In this document: piece after piece, positions 1-12,379 of the stretch
Numbering within the stretch: the stretch's first letter is position 1
How the letters are laid out: each line of letters opens with the position of its first letter
Assembly: GCA_032207245.1 (NCBI GenBank)
Contig: CM063501.1
Span: 82,625,168 to 82,689,167, forward strand
Direction of reading: 5' to 3'
Length of the DNA stretch: 64,000 bases
Source: Pardosa pseudoannulata
Taxonomy: Eukaryota; Arthropoda; Arachnida; Araneae; Lycosidae
Translations under genes and position numbers: made by a program
Notes under the pieces: model-generated
Database searches by the model: none
What the model saw: the letters and a program-made list of their open reading frames with translations, nothing else
Told to the model about the DNA's origin: nothing

Positions 1-81
1 GTCCTTTTTCCCATTCTTATTCCTTTTAATCTATATTCTCATCCACAAAATATCTTATATTAAGGATTTTCCGAGACTTAA

Positions 82-717
82 CTCTCCGAGTGGAACCCAT
101 CTAGAAAAAAATTCTCCAAAATACGCTGATGTCAGTAGCCAAAGAGTTCTTTAATTTTTACCTTCACCCTTTGTCGACTAGAATGGAATATGGAAAACCC
201 ACCCTCGTTATTCTCCCTTTACTTCCGGTTATATATAGATATATAAATAGATATTATAAATTGTTAATTTTTAATACACGTAAAGCTCTTCAAGTCTGGA
301 ATATTATCCCATAAGAAATATGAATTCTAAAAGTACAAATAAAAATATTCTTTGAGAGACTTATTTATATTTCTTTACGAAAGTCATCCAAGATATTTAA
401 GGGGTGCAATTAGAGATACATCTGTTCGAGATACATATCTAACGAAATATTTCGAAATAGATTTACAAAGCCATGAAAAGCTATCAGCGTCTTTGTGCCT
501 CAGGGGGTATGGTTGCATCCCTCAAGAAATGTCAGTGAAAGAGGGGTGCAGTTCCTAAATAATAGACCTGACCCTCCTACCGCAAAACTCCATTTGGGAA
601 ATCACTAGCAAAAATGTACATTACATCCATTTTCGGAGAGTTTTTGGAGGTCGAAAATTGTACGTTTTGAAGTCATCATAGTTTTAGCGGAATTGTACGT
701 GCGAACCGCTTAGAGGG
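82..717. mobile_element. TTAA-flanked piggyBac-like MITE (family P1)
   Basis: A 636-bp element lies between two TTAA tetranucleotides (78-81 and 718-721). The left end starts CTCTCCGAGTGG and the reverse complement of the right end starts CCCTCTAAGCGG, so 8-9 of 12 terminal bases pair. A second copy of the left 430 bp, with the better preserved end CCCTCCGAGTGG, lies at 32022-32450 and also follows a TTAA. TTAA target duplication is the hallmark of the piggyBac superfamily. No transposase motif was recognised inside; the short ORF shared with the second copy (129-314) is not similar to anything I know. Non-autonomous status is inferred. Confidence 0.65.
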
Positions 718-721
718 TTAA

Positions 722-1307
722 ACTTTTTGAGCAGTCTCCCAAAGATAGATCTGCATTACATACTAATCTTCTTCCCATTCTCCACGTTTTCCATCTGCCT
801 CTAGTGAATGGTTTACTTTTTTAAAAGTGTAAGTCCTTTTTTAATGTTGACAGCGTTGACTAAGCTACTTTCTCTGAGAAGGAATTCCTCTCCGCATCTC
901 GTTGTAGAGCTCAAATCTTTAAAAGGAAAATATTATTAATACTAAAATCATATGATAATAAAGCAATTTTCCATAGTCATTAACTGAAAATACAATACTA
1001 AATGTAATATACTTTTACTGCATCACTTTTTTTTTCAACTTGGAATTTCGATACTTAGTTATTATTTCATGAAATGTAAGCTTTGTTATCGTATATTTCC
1101 GATGTTGTCCATGCATTGATCTGCTGAAAATGTATAGTGGTCTCCTATAAAGAAGACAATTGCAGAGTAATTTAGATAATACGATTGGGAAGATCATGTC
1201 AAAAAGCTATATGAACGAACGCCAACTCTGAATATAGTGAAAACAAAGATAATTGTAAAGTAACACTTTTTATTTATTAGAGTGCATTTGTTAAAGATTA
1301 TTAACAA
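722..1307. other. No feature recognised
   Basis: AT-rich unique-looking sequence. I see no coding signal, RNA gene or repeat copy in it. Confidence 0.4.
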
Positions 1308-2205
1308 CTAGCATATAGCCCATCATATGACGGGATTAGTAAACATTTTATTATTCCAGAACTGTTAAATACCCAATGAGGCAGGTAAAAAATGGTTTAT
1401 TTTTTCGCTGAGAACTATCTGATTCACTCTCAATAATTTATCGTCATACTCCTCTAGAGTCTCCCGATCCTGTAATGCAGTTTAGAATCACATGGAATTC
1501 ATTTAGTCAAATCGTGTGGTTATGTATATATAATAAACAAACACACAAAAGAACAAACTTCTTAATTTCCAAATATATATAAATTAAAAGTTAGATATTT
1601 ATAAGTCCATGAAATAGACTCCTAGACTTATATGAAAAGAATTTATTGTTAATACCGGTGGTAAAAGTTTCATTGCAACAAAAAATACTTCATGATTAAA
1701 TTTAAAACTATCACGTATGTACCTAATCTATTATTCAAGCCAAATATAAAAGAAAATCATTCAAGTAACATCTAAGTTCGGTGATAAAAGATATTAAAAT
1801 AGTGTAGACGATATTTAAATAGTTTAAAATATGATATGATTAAATGAGATGTTTAAAGGAATGACGTCACAATGCTAGAAACATTTTTTTATTTTTACCT
1901 ATTTATTAAGTGATAAATGGATAAATTTAATCGCCTGCTCTTAACCAGGGAAAACAGAGTTTGGAATTATGGCATTAAACTCTCGAAAAGGAGGGAACGG
2001 GTGGATTTCGAACGTTTTAAAGGAGACAGTATTTTTTGCTGTGATATGAAGCATATTTATACAAATTTATTTTAGAATCGGATGAATAGTTTAGAAGATA
2101 AACTTTATTCGCTTTGAATGGATGCCTCTATCCATTCCAGGTCCAACCGCTTCATAAATTGGAGGACAGACGTACAAATAACTTAGGCTATTATTATATA
2201 GGGGA
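1308..2205 (-). mobile_element. Helitron-like element H1
   Basis: On the minus strand the element begins TCCCCTATATAATAATAGCC at 2205 and ends with a short hairpin (CCGTCATATGATGGG region, 1318-1333) followed by CTATATG-CTAG at 1308. It sits between A and T with no target duplication. 5' TC, a subterminal 3' hairpin, a CTRR end and insertion at AT are the Helitron diagnostics. It is 898 bp and has no RepHel coding capacity, so it is non-autonomous. Five relatives occur in the window (15332, 20693, 31575, 42418, 53345). Confidence 0.85.
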
Positions 2206-2746
2206 TGAAAGTTATGAAAAGTTCAATATGGACATCATTATTGTGACTTTGATAAACTTAAAATGATTATATTAAACTCATAATTTTATATATAAATTAA
2301 GTAATAGGAACAAAATTATAAGCATGAGGAATGTGGGTAGGAGGCATATTAATTATGTATACATTCAGTTCTTGAATGGGAACTTAATTTCAGGAACTTT
2401 TTCTTCGTTCGCAATCATACACCTATTGATATTCATATCTCTATTATCCCAATATATTCGCTTATGTAACTAGGTAGTGATTAGCATCTCCCATTAGGCT
2501 TCTAAATGCAAATTCATCCTTGAAACTTACTCTCTATCATTTTGTAATGGAGTTTGTGTATACAAATGGAATTTAACACCTAGTGTCCTCTATATGTAAT
2601 ACAAAATCAATGTGACGACGTAGAATCCAAAATTACCGAGACTGACGAACAAGATTTTTTTAAATACTAGATTTACAAAGATGTAACACATCTACTTTCA
2701 ATAACACTACCCTCTTGCAACACAATACAGCAATTATTGACTGTAG
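2206..2746. other. No feature recognised
   Basis: AT-rich sequence without recognisable gene or repeat, apart from the start of the downstream tandem duplication. Confidence 0.4.
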
Positions 2747-3548
2747 AGGTTTTCGAAACAATTTTGTAAACTTTGCTTTGTAAAGTCGTTTAACGCCTGT
2801 TAGTGTTAATGATACAAATTGAACAATCGCGTTTGAAAAGCGACGATCTTTACGTTTAAAGGATAGTTCTTGGAACAAGTAAAAGTCAGAAGATCAAATC
2901 AGATGAGTGAGTTTGGTACAAAAGGATATTAGTTTTAGTCTTTTCGAGAAAGTCAGTCACAGACTGTGATCGATGGGATTAGGCGATATCATGTGGGAAT
3001 ATCGTATTGCTAAACAGCTAATATTTCATTACAAATATAGATTTTCAACTGCTCTCAAGAATAACAGTGAGCTAAACATATCGACATATAGAAGGGATGA
3101 TGTGCTGTTATCAAATTAAAGTTTCTGCTATTTTGCAACCTTTCTAGAGACAGAGGTTTTCGGAACAATTTTGTAAACACTGCTTTGTAACGTCTTTTAA
3201 CGCCGTTTAGTGATAATGATACTATTTGAACATTCGCGTTTGAAAGGAGACGATCTTTAAGCTTAAAGAATAGTTCTTGAAACAAGTAAAAGTCGAAAGA
3301 CCAAATCAGGTGCGTGAAGTTGGTATGAAAGGATAATAGTTTTAGTCTTCTCGAGAATGTCAGTCACAGACTGTGGTCGTTGGGACTACTCACTATCATG
3401 CGGGAATATTCATGATTGCTAATCAGATAATATTTCTTTACAAATAAAGATTTTTAACTGCTCACAAAAATAACAGTTATCTAGCGAAATATTGAAGGAA
3501 TGATGAGCTGTTATCAAATTATCGTTTCTGCTATTTTTCCTATTTTTC
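2747..3548. repeat. Two-copy tandem duplication, unit about 400 bp
   Basis: Copy 1 (about 2747-3150) and copy 2 (about 3151-3548) are diverged direct repeats. Both begin GAGGTTTTCG and share blocks such as GTCAGTCACAGACTGTG and TGCTGTTATCAAATTA (with small changes). Two short minus-strand ORFs (2660-2878, 3055-3285) resemble each other only because of this duplication. They start with the same MFQEL sequence and then diverge, which fits decay rather than conserved coding. Confidence 0.85.
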
Positions 3549-3576
3549 AACAGTTCTAGAGACAGGTATTCTCCGC

Positions 3577-3646
3577 CCTGCTGAAAAAGAAATACTTTCT
3601 TTTTCAGCAGGAAATGTATGAAAAAGAAATAATTTCTTTTTCATAC
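3577..3646. repeat. Two adjacent perfect hairpins with a shared core
   Basis: Hairpin 1 (3577-3611) has a 16-bp perfect stem starting CCTGCTGAAAAAGAAA with loop TAC. Hairpin 2 (3616-3646) has a 14-bp perfect stem starting GTATGAAAAAGAAA with loop TAA. Both share the inner stem GAAAAAGAAA and are only 4 bp apart. The paired design is unlikely by chance; whether it is transcribed or is a palindrome-prone replication product is unknown. Confidence 0.9.
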
Positions 3647-3649
3647 TTT

Positions 3650-5750
3650 CTTTTCCTTTTTCTATATCTTTTTTTTCTTCTTTTGAGGTGAATTTAGAGG
3701 TAGGTATTAACTTTATTTTCCCTAGGACATTTCCCGTCCAATCTGACTTCAATAAGTTTGTTCCTGTCTCCCAATGTGTATTCTGTTTTTTAGCTTCCAC
3801 GAATGAACCTTTATCCCAATGTTTGTAGATTTGCTACTTGTGTATATTCAGGTATATCATCTGATGCTGTAATGTGTTGCAATTTACGCTCATTTACGTT
3901 AAATTCATGATATTAATGCTTGAAATAGGCAATATATGCTGTCTTCCCTACCTTTAACAGTAGGAACAAAATGCGTATTACGCGTTATCATGTTATTCCT
4001 AAGATATTAATATAAAAGTTACTTAACTTAAGAAAATATTCTTGAAATTTCTCAAGTTTTTAAACATCCACTCATTTCAAAACAAAACTATAACCTCGTG
4101 TTAATACAAGATTTCAATAACTATCTTAACTTTTTTCCACTTAACTTTTGAGAACAATTTATACTAATATTCCTTAAATATTTGTAAAAACTACATGAAG
4201 TATTTTATTAATAATTAAAGTTTAAAAACGTCACTTCTTAAAAGACATATTTTGTTGCAGTGAAATGCTGAATTTCTTATTTAGCATTTCAGTTTAACTT
4301 CAAAAGATTTAAGTTTAATTCCTAAAGATTTAAAGACACTATATAATACGTCAAGTAGTTAATACATCAAATAATGTCTGTACGCTTTTTACACTTGGAG
4401 AAATCAGTTCTTTGTGACTTCAATTCTGGTAGTTAATACGTTCACTTATATTTACATAGATGCATTATTACATTTGTGTCTTATTATCATAAGCACTTCA
4501 TTATTATTAAATTTCGAATTTAATAAACGTCAAGCACTAAAACCTTATAAACTTTTACTTTTTCTTTAATTTTCTTTTTTTACTACTTATTATTCTTTTC
4601 TTGACTACGTTCACAAGTTACCTTGGTTATGTTTACCGTAAAAACTATTTTCATTGTATGTACTTTTTTCAGATAGAAATATTCAATCACATCCAAGAGG
4701 TTTTGTTTAATAATCCTGTTGCTACAAAAGTTATAATAAACTAAGAAAATGTATCCTGAAAGTAAAATCACAATATTAAACATTCTAACAATAACTTTCG
4801 ACAGCATGTATCAAATTATTTGTAGACGTGCCCGCTGCATAATTTCTCCATTTATCATAGTCCCTATATATTCTCGTTCCGAACGTAATTATGATATGTG
4901 AGCTATTTTACGGAAATTAACTATCGACAGCTGAATTCTGCAGACATACACACGCGACGGGAATATGTACAATTAACTAAATGGGATAACAGAAATTCAC
5001 CTCTGGGAAGTGTGGTCTGTCAACACTGAAAAAAGTTCGGATAAAGAGTCACGAATCCTTTTGTCGTGCCTTATGGATATATTTACGGAAGAAACATAGA
5101 GTGTATTAGAGTAAACGAGTTTAAGCAGGCTTTGTTTCTGAACGCCTGAAAGTGTATATGTTACGTCTAATCAAAATTCGTATTTTGATCGGAATGAATC
5201 CGTATTTTGAGTTATTGAAATTATACAAAAATGTGTTATACTTATTAGACCTATTTCTACATTCATATTACTCATTTATTTCTTTAAATATAGTTTTAGT
5301 AGGTGCGACGAACCTGAAATGTTCTTGACAGAGTTATAAGGGCTGAGATATAAGGACAGAGCTCTTAGGGCAGATTTTAACGCTAGCATTATAAAGGATT
5401 GCATTTATAATCAGTGGGAGCTACACAATTACAAGTTTACAACAGATCGTCAGAAATAGGAACACATTAGATTATCAACGTGCTATGATATAGCTCCTTC
5501 AGTAATAATGATAAACTCTATTCGTATCTATTTTTAAATGCATTAAATGATAAAACGTTATAAATATATTTAGGTATACGAAGCCAACGCAGAAAGTATA
5601 TTGTATTTAACACATTAACGGATAGTAGGAACAAGTGGATTTTGAAAATTAACACTATATATTTTTGTAATTTTTATAATATTAGATGTATAATTTTACA
5701 CTTTATACTTAAATAAACTTAATTTTTATTACTTCAGCATTTTTAATTAG
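3650..5750. other. No feature recognised
   Basis: About 2.1 kb of AT-rich sequence. The minus-strand ORF at 3540-3800 overlaps the hairpins and looks incidental. No RNA gene, repeat copy or transposon end was recognised. Confidence 0.4.
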
Positions 5751-5754
5751 GTTG

Positions 5755-6196
5755 CGGCTATAACCGTCATGGCGCCAGTGGAATGTAAGCACTAAGTAAT
5801 GGGACGATGGCGGCTATAACAGAAAAAATTAAAAAACTTAAATGACAAGTTTAATGACTCAAATAAGCAATTTTTTATGGGCAACAAAGTATTTTTGGGA
5901 GTTTTACATGAAATATTAGTTCATAATCAAACAAAAATAAATAAATGACAAAAAAATGTATTATAATTTTATAATTATTACACATTATTTTCGGTGTGGA
6001 AAACGAAATTCAACCAAAAAAATTGTTTCCGAAACATAACACTCGGCTTGTACTTGCATGCCGGTAAATGCACATTTGTGTCGCTCTAGCCGTGGTGTCG
6101 GAAAAAGACAGTTTCGTTCTGGGAGGCTATTGTCGTAATGCCACATAGTGACCTTCGCTTTGACGGCTATAGACACAAGTGTCCGTCAAAGTATTA
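5755..6196 (-). mobile_element. Probable piggyBac-like remnant with C-terminal zinc-finger scrap
   Basis: On the minus strand near 6000-6110 a conceptual translation reads ACKYKPSVMFRKQ then FFWLNFVFHTENN. This is reminiscent of the end of the piggyBac cysteine-rich domain (C-x2-C-x-KP-x-C ... CF ... YHT). A stop and a likely frameshift precede it. TTAA occurs near both ends (5745 region and 6193-6196), but the termini pair poorly. An imperfect hairpin with arms TTTGACGG/CCGTCAAA lies at 6159-6190. The assignment rests on a short motif. Confidence 0.4.
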
Positions 6197-6654
6197 AAAA
6201 CTTTTGTATTCCAAAAAATTTGGTATTCCATACATGCAGCAGTGGATTTTACGCTTCTTCGGGTTTTTTTCAAAGAGAGTCGATTAGTCAGATTGCTTTT
6301 TCACCTTGATATATTTTTTTCTAAAAATACATTCAATGATTAAGTCCTAATCTTTTATCGTTGCATCGTGTTAATATTTTAAAGATATGTAATAAATTTT
6401 GAACTAGTATTACGGAAATAAACCAAAACTATATAAAAGTAAAATCCAGTACTTCCGAAGAATATTTATAAATATGTTCGTATTTTATATTAGTTTGCTT
6501 TAGAATGCTATTTGTTATTTTATTTTATACATGATTTAATATGACCGGTAACAACTCCTTAAATCTGGTTAAGAAAGGCAACGAAATTATATTATAAAAA
6601 TAGAGGTTTCAAAAATTTAGTCACAATCTGCTCATTTGGTTTATTGATCAGGTG

Positions 6655-6812
6655 GTTAAGAGAAATACGGTGCATTGTTTTACCACAATATGCCTAACAA
6701 GCCCGGGACCTACTGCTTAAATCCTATTCAGCAAGGCAGCAAACATCTATGCTAATAGAGGAATTCAAACCCACAATCCCTGGTACCAAATAACAGTGCC
6801 ATACAAGTTCTA
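6655..6812 (-). mobile_element. tRNA-derived SINE, family A (decayed, minus)
   Basis: Read on the minus strand it contains a B-box-like GGGTTTGAATTCC and the family body phrase TTTAAGCAGTAGGTCCCGG. These match the better copies at 11385 and 62528. It is strongly diverged and the promoter A box is hard to see. Confidence 0.7.
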
Positions 6813-7660
6813 CCCTGGTTCTGCATCTGCTCAATACTGCATTTATTAATCAAGTTTTGGTTTACAGTTCCTAATTTATAGGTTTATGTACTTTAGTTTA
6901 ACACTAAATTTACCCTAGTATAAAAGTTCTTTCTTAATCTACACGCAAGTATTTCTCTAAGTTTTACATTCGATTAATTAAAATATTGTGACAAATTGAA
7001 TAAATCATTTTCCACGCTGGCAATCATTATTCTAATAAGAAATCTACTCTAAATGATGTGTATTTTTACAGACATAAAATATCTACATTCATAAATTAAT
7101 ACATAAAGAACACAAAAAACGTCCAGTACGTTACAACATTTCAAAAAATCGACATTTTTGGAATAAAGACAGCTTTAATGTAAATTTCAACAAACATATG
7201 TGAAATAACTTTTTTTTTCAAGTTTTATTCAGAAAAAAAAAGTCAAATATATTCTTCATGCCTAACTATTTTACGGAATCAATATGTTGCATGAATACAA
7301 GAACATGTTATTTTAGGCAGCTGCTTCTGAATTTTCTTTTTAGTTTAACTGCAATCTAACTTATATTTAAAGGTGAATAAACAGAAAATATTGGTAGAAG
7401 CAACAAGCCAACATATGCCTCATATAACTGCATGGTGAATTATAATACAACAATGCATATATAATTAAGCACCCCAATCTATAATGAAACTGTATCTCAT
7501 AGTCCCTTAGGGGCACTACTATAGAACTTCAGTATTTGATTTTCTATTAGATATCTAAAATGAAAATAAATATTCTATAATTAAATTCAGCACACTGTTA
7601 GTTGAAACCAATGTTGCACCCCTATCTTTATTTTTGAAATTTTAATTTTTTAATCATGTA
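6813..7660. other. No feature recognised
   Basis: AT-rich sequence, no gene or repeat copy seen. Confidence 0.35.
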
Positions 7661-7679
7661 TTCTTAATTTTAAGTCTAG

Positions 7680-8240
7680 TGTTTTCACCTCTGAAACTAA
7701 TGTGGGGTTTCAGTGGGTATTTTTAAGCAAGCCGTGCCACGAGGGCTACGCAGGTTGGTCCAAAGCTCCATTCCAATGACTCACGAGTAGTGGTTCTGAG
7801 GCCCAGGACTGTCACTTCTGAAAATAACCTGCTCTTCCTTTAGGCTATCCAGATTCCGTCTTGAAGTACAACGAACTAAATTCCTCAGGCTACAACAATA
7901 GCCCTCTTTTTGGTTCGCGTGGTTCACGTCATCCTCACAGATTGTGGAGTCAAAAGAAGCTTGATAGAGCATCCACTAGAAATCCAAATACCACCAATTG
8001 CTACTATTCTGCTGCCTACTCTGGCTAGACGCGACAGGCACTCGCAGGGCATTTTGAAGGGGAGTCGACCATGTGGGGTTGCCCAGTACTTACGATCTAC
8101 CCACCACCACCGGGTCAATCCTAGAGGGCTCATGGCCATATGGGCCCAGAATGGTGCTTGGTTATCTGCTTTTTTACGAATCTACTTGTGGTTTTCGTTG
8201 TAAAAAGGAAAATATGCTTAATTATAAGTTACATTCGGTG
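7680..8240. other. GC-richer block of unknown nature
   Basis: This stretch has a clearly higher G+C content than its surroundings. It contains several overlapping short ORFs on both strands (7781-7972, 7910-8203, 7924-8139) whose products I do not recognise. It abuts the family E repeat at 8250. It may be part of a decayed transposon; no reverse transcriptase, integrase or DDE motif could be read. Confidence 0.4.
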
Positions 8241-8249
8241 CTTCAACGC

Positions 8250-8645
8250 TTGTTTTACCTCTTCCCATCAGCCATCGCCAAACCAGGCAAACAAACCAGG
8301 ACCAGTCGGAACTAGAAAGAAACTTCGGACCTCTCCCAACCAATAAAAGGGTCCATTGGTTTGGGGGATTCTGACCCCCCGCTGTTATGGAGTGGGCCCC
8401 TGGTTTTTCTCCTCGAAGCAGTCTGATTTTTTTAGAATACAAGGTTGTTACCAGAGGAGAGAAGAAAGGAATGCTGCTGGCATACGATGCTTCCGGGATA
8501 GACCTTTTTTTGGAGTGACATGAGAATGGGAAAGAACGTCGCCATATTGCGAAACCGACGCCGAATCCAGAGGACTCATCAATATCTACAAATAAGTGGA
8601 TTCCAGTTGTATTCCTTAGGCATTTAATTGTATAAAATCAATTAA
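8250..8645 (+). repeat. Dispersed repeat family E, copy 1
   Basis: An inverted relative is present at 39269-40770. Shared blocks include CCTCTCCCAACCAATA, GGTTGTTACCAGAGGAGAG and the end GGCATTTAATTGTATAAAA. This copy lacks the 1.1-kb insertion found in the second copy and so acts as its unoccupied counterpart. The class is unknown. Confidence 0.85.
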
Positions 8646-10064
8646 CCAAGACATATTTGTCCATGTGTTTTTAATGAGTTTTAATTTCTTCTTTCTCATA
8701 CATTAGGCCAATGCAACATTATTTTTTACAATTGTAATTTTTTTTTATTTCTTACCTGAGACAATTTTTTTAACTTCATCCATTTTGTATTATCTAACAT
8801 TGTTTTTTACACAAAGTAGTATAAATATCAGTTTTAAAACTTCTAAAAATATTATTTATTTTGCGTGCAAATTTTTCATTTGTCTAGAAAAACCGAAATT
8901 TTTACAATTCTCCTCCAGTCAAATATATTTTAGTAATAAATCAAAAAATCCCATTGATTTCCTAGCGTTTACAATTTTTCCTTTTCTTAAATACTCAAAT
9001 ATTTTAGTTTAAATTTAATCTCAAAACTTAACACAAAAAATGCTTCATTACTCCAATAAACAAAATATATTTTATATATGCTACAGCATAATCCTGGAAT
9101 ATCGTTAAAAACGAAAAATATACTTATTTTATATTTCTTTAATTAGTTAAATTAATTCTTAAAAAATTGTTTTATTTTACATACATTCGTTGAAATTTGC
9201 ATTAATGCCTTCTTAGTTTCGACAACATTGCAATATTGGGTGGTCATCAATTTTGTAACACATTGCCTACACATAGAGATTTATATAGATAAAGCCCTAT
9301 ACACATAGACCATTAGTTTATCCTGATTAAATTTGGAAATTCAATTCATAGATTTATACTGATTAGTAAATGAGTTCGAACTTAATTAACAATGATTAAA
9401 GTAATCGAGTTAAATTCAAGAATAATTATAATATCGTTAATTGCATTGTACAATATTGAGATTTATAGTTTCGTTTATATCCTAACTAAATAACATTTTT
9501 ATTTTACTTTTTTTGCATAATCTTACGCTACTAAAATGCTACAATTTTATTAGTTTCATTTTAAATTTAGTTCGCAGTTTAAGTTCGTTGTAAATATCGC
9601 GAAATTAAGAGCTGTATCCCTAAAATGCATTCTGAAAATTTTATTATTGAAAGTTAATTAATAACCATTTAAACGCATCACGAAATATAAAATTAATTAT
9701 TATAGTCAAAGAAAAGGGTATTCGTCATCACAAGAGAAATATACAGCCTTAAGTCGTAATTCGTATCTTTTGAACTTATTTAATGTTGTTTAATTGAATT
9801 CTTTGCATATCCTAAAAGTTAATTGTTACATAGGATTGGAATTAACGATAAAAAATCGAGTTCAAACTCTTCAGAATTTTGGAAACTACAACTTTTTTCT
9901 TATTCAATTTTTAATATTTTACCACTGATTTTATTAAATTTATAATATTTTTCATTATATTTTTAATATTCTAATACGTTTACCAATTGTATTTAAAATT
10001 AAACGTATGGTTCATTAAAAACTAAAACGTCAATTTATATGCAATTTTAATCTTAAAACGCAGC
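8646..10064. other. No feature recognised
   Basis: About 1.4 kb of very AT-rich sequence with no recognisable gene or repeat. The ORF at 8785-9012 (rich in F, I, K, S) looks like chance in AT-rich DNA. Confidence 0.4.
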
Positions 10065-10235
10065 CGAACGGTGTCCGAACGGTTGTGGTGCTGGCTTTTG
10101 GTAACGGAGTTCGTGGGTTCGAATCTTACTACAGCATGGATGTTCGTAGCCGTTCTAAATCGGCTTTAAGCAGTAGGTCCCGGTTTCATTAGCACTCGGG
10201 CTGCAAAAAGTAGACTGTAGCTCTCCAAATCTAAA
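10065..10235 (+). mobile_element. tRNA-derived SINE, family A
   Basis: It contains B box GGGTTCGAATC followed by the family body (TGGATGTTCGTAGCCGTT, TTTAAGCAGTAGGTCCCGG, AAAAGTAGACTGTAG). The A-box region is diverged (CCGAACGGTTGTGG). Confidence 0.85.
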
Positions 10236-10374
10236 AACGCAAATTCCTGTATGTTTCGAATTACAATTATTTTTATTTAATGTAAATTCTATTCCTAATT
10301 TAAAAATATCTTCAAATATGTATATATCATTTTACATACAATATACAATTATACATCTTTAAACATAAAATTCT

Positions 10375-10745
10375 TCTGTCCATGTGTCTGTAATAAAACT
10401 CCTCCTAAACGGCTGGACTGATTTTGATGAAATTGTGTGTATGTAATTGAGTTGATTCAATAATGGTGTAAATTCACAATTAGATCAGATAAAAAATGTT
10501 TTTTTCATTAAAAATCCAGAATTGCGCGCTTATTGAGATAATTATAGCGTCTCTAGAAACCCTTCGCTGTCAACGTATGTGTGGTTCAGTGGTCAACGCA
10601 ACGGGCTTCAGTACGAGAAATACCAGGATCGAATCCCCGTACAGGCAATGTAGGATTTTTTATTTAATATAATTATGGTTGTGATGACTGTACGCGTGGT
10701 GGCGTCAAGTATTTTAAAATATTTTTTCTGTACTTTTCCATCAAA
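10375..10745 (+). mobile_element. Possible transposon fragment with tRNA-like segment
   Basis: The phrase ACGGCTGGACTGATTTTGAT resembles conserved subterminal sequence often seen in Helitrons and other DNA elements. At 10567-10650 a tRNA-like stretch has A-box-like GTGGTTCAGTGG and B-box-like GGATCGAATCCCC. A proper tRNA cloverleaf could not be drawn (acceptor and T arms do not pair), so it is not called a tRNA gene. No termini were located. Confidence 0.35.
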
Positions 10746-10821
10746 ATAAACCCATTTATAATTTATTTAAAAATATTTTAGAGTTTTTAGATTTACAGCT
10801 TCAAAACAGAACAAACAAAAC

Positions 10822-10823
<2 letters not shown>

Positions 10824-10887
<64 letters not shown>
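10824..10887. repeat. (AT)n microsatellite
   Basis: About 64 bp of uninterrupted TA dinucleotides. Confidence 0.98.
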
Positions 10888-10891
<4 letters not shown>

Positions 10892-11289
10892 TCAGAAATC
10901 TGTTTTATTTTCACTTTCATGATGTTTCATGAGTTAGAATACAGTTTCAAGTACTTTTTATTGGATAACCCTGAATATATTGATGAATATCTTTACCTTA
11001 AAATATATCTTTACATATCTTAGACACTGGTATTGATACAATAAACAGTTAAATTCCGAAGATTAATGTGCCAGAAATCGATTTTTAATAAAAGCGTATG
11101 CATAAATATTTTTCCTTGCTTTATAATTTTTTTCAATAGTTGGCTTGCTATTTTAAGAATAGAAGCACTGTTCATTAGTAACTGGATAGATAATCTTCTA
11201 CCATAATATTCAACATGTTATCAAACACCAAATGAAATACTTTCAAAACTATGGAATAAAAAGCCATGACTGAACAGGTAATGCGTAGC

Positions 11290-11645
11290 TCTTAGGTACA
11301 AAATTAGTGGTTGAAAATCCAACTTCTGGCTTGAATAATGGTAGCTATTTAAAATTGGCTTTAAGTTGTAGGTCTCAGTCTCATCGCCAAACGATGGCCG
11401 AATGGTTAGGGTGCTGGCCTTCGGAACCGGAGTTCGTGGGTTCGAATCCCACTATGGCATGGATGTTCGTAGCCGTTCGGAATCGGCTTTAAGCAGTAGG
11501 TCCCTGTCTCATTAGCCCTCGTGTTGCAAAAAGTAGACCGTAGCACTCCAAACCAAACAAACTAAACTCAGTCTCATTAGTCCTAGTGTATGAAAAGAGT
11601 GTACCACAGTGCCCCAAACCAATCAACTGATCAACCAAACCAGCT
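11290..11645 (+). mobile_element. Older family A SINE, split by a younger SINE
   Basis: The flanks of the younger SINE at 11385-11566 are themselves diverged SINE A sequence. On the left is GGCTTTAAGTTGTAGGTCTC; on the right is TCTCATTAGTCCTAGTGT and a tail CCCCAAACCAATCAAC. The two halves join at the duplicated CTCAGTCTCAT. Confidence 0.8.
11385..11566 (+). mobile_element. tRNA-derived SINE, family A, with exact target duplication
   Basis: A well-preserved copy with A box TGGCCGAATGGTTAGGG and B box GGGTTCGAATCCC, then a tRNA-unrelated body and a tail of CCAAACCAAAC type. It is flanked by the 11-bp direct repeat CTCAGTCTCAT (11374-11384 and 11567-11577), so it was mobilised by LINE-type target-primed integration. 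The internal Pol III promoter boxes are intact. Confidence 0.93.
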
Positions 11646-12379
11646 AACTAAAATTACAGCCCTTCAATATTGGTGGACAGGTTGCGATTTTAAGTGTCTT
11701 GGGGTGAGTGGTTTTTATGAAAAAAAATCGTGATAAATTATTTATTTACTGTTATGTAAGCACAGTACTCTAGTTTAATATTTAATAGTAGTTACAGTAC
11801 ATGTTTTGCTTATATATGAGTCTTGAAATTTCCTAAAACTTTGATTGATATGAGAAAATTTCAACTGTAGAGATACTTCAAAATCTGAAATGAGTTTAAT
11901 CGTGTTGCCATTTATATTTTCAAAAATGGAAAATTCTTCCAAGGTAAGGAAAAATTTCTACAAAATATTTTAACTATCCTCAAATGGAAACACTATGATT
12001 TAGTGTGTTAAAGATACAAAAGAAATCAAGCTTTTTTCTGTTTATTTATTAGATGTTTTTTACAGGTAGGTTAGTTCTCCAGAAATAAAAAGCTGTCATT
12101 AAGAAAAAACACATTTTGTTTATCGCAAATAAAATTTAGCATAAAATAATAAATTAAGTGTTTGTAAAACATTCGTTTACCGTTATGAATACATATATAT
12201 TATCTGATACGATACATAATTCTCTACTAGAAGTATGCTTATTTTAGACCTAATATGGCAGAAAATATATATTAATTACTCAAAGGAACTTACTATAAAT
12301 CTGAAAGTTGTTAATAGGTTTTAAATATTTGCATTTTACCGTTTTTCATAAACGTGGATGATTTAAAATTCATTTTAAT
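11646..12379. other. No feature recognised
   Basis: AT-rich sequence, no gene or repeat copy seen. Confidence 0.35.

Noticed and set aside
129..314. ORF shared with 32081-32272 as a conserved gene
   Set aside because: The two are copies of the same TTAA-flanked MITE, so similarity reflects transposition, not selection on a protein.
2660..3285. Two similar minus-strand ORFs as a small gene family
   Set aside because: They are products of a local tandem duplication, and the frames diverge after the shared start.
10567..10650. tRNA gene
   Set aside because: A-box- and B-box-like motifs are visible, but no cloverleaf with paired acceptor and T arms can be drawn, and similar tRNA-like stretches sit inside mobile elements here.
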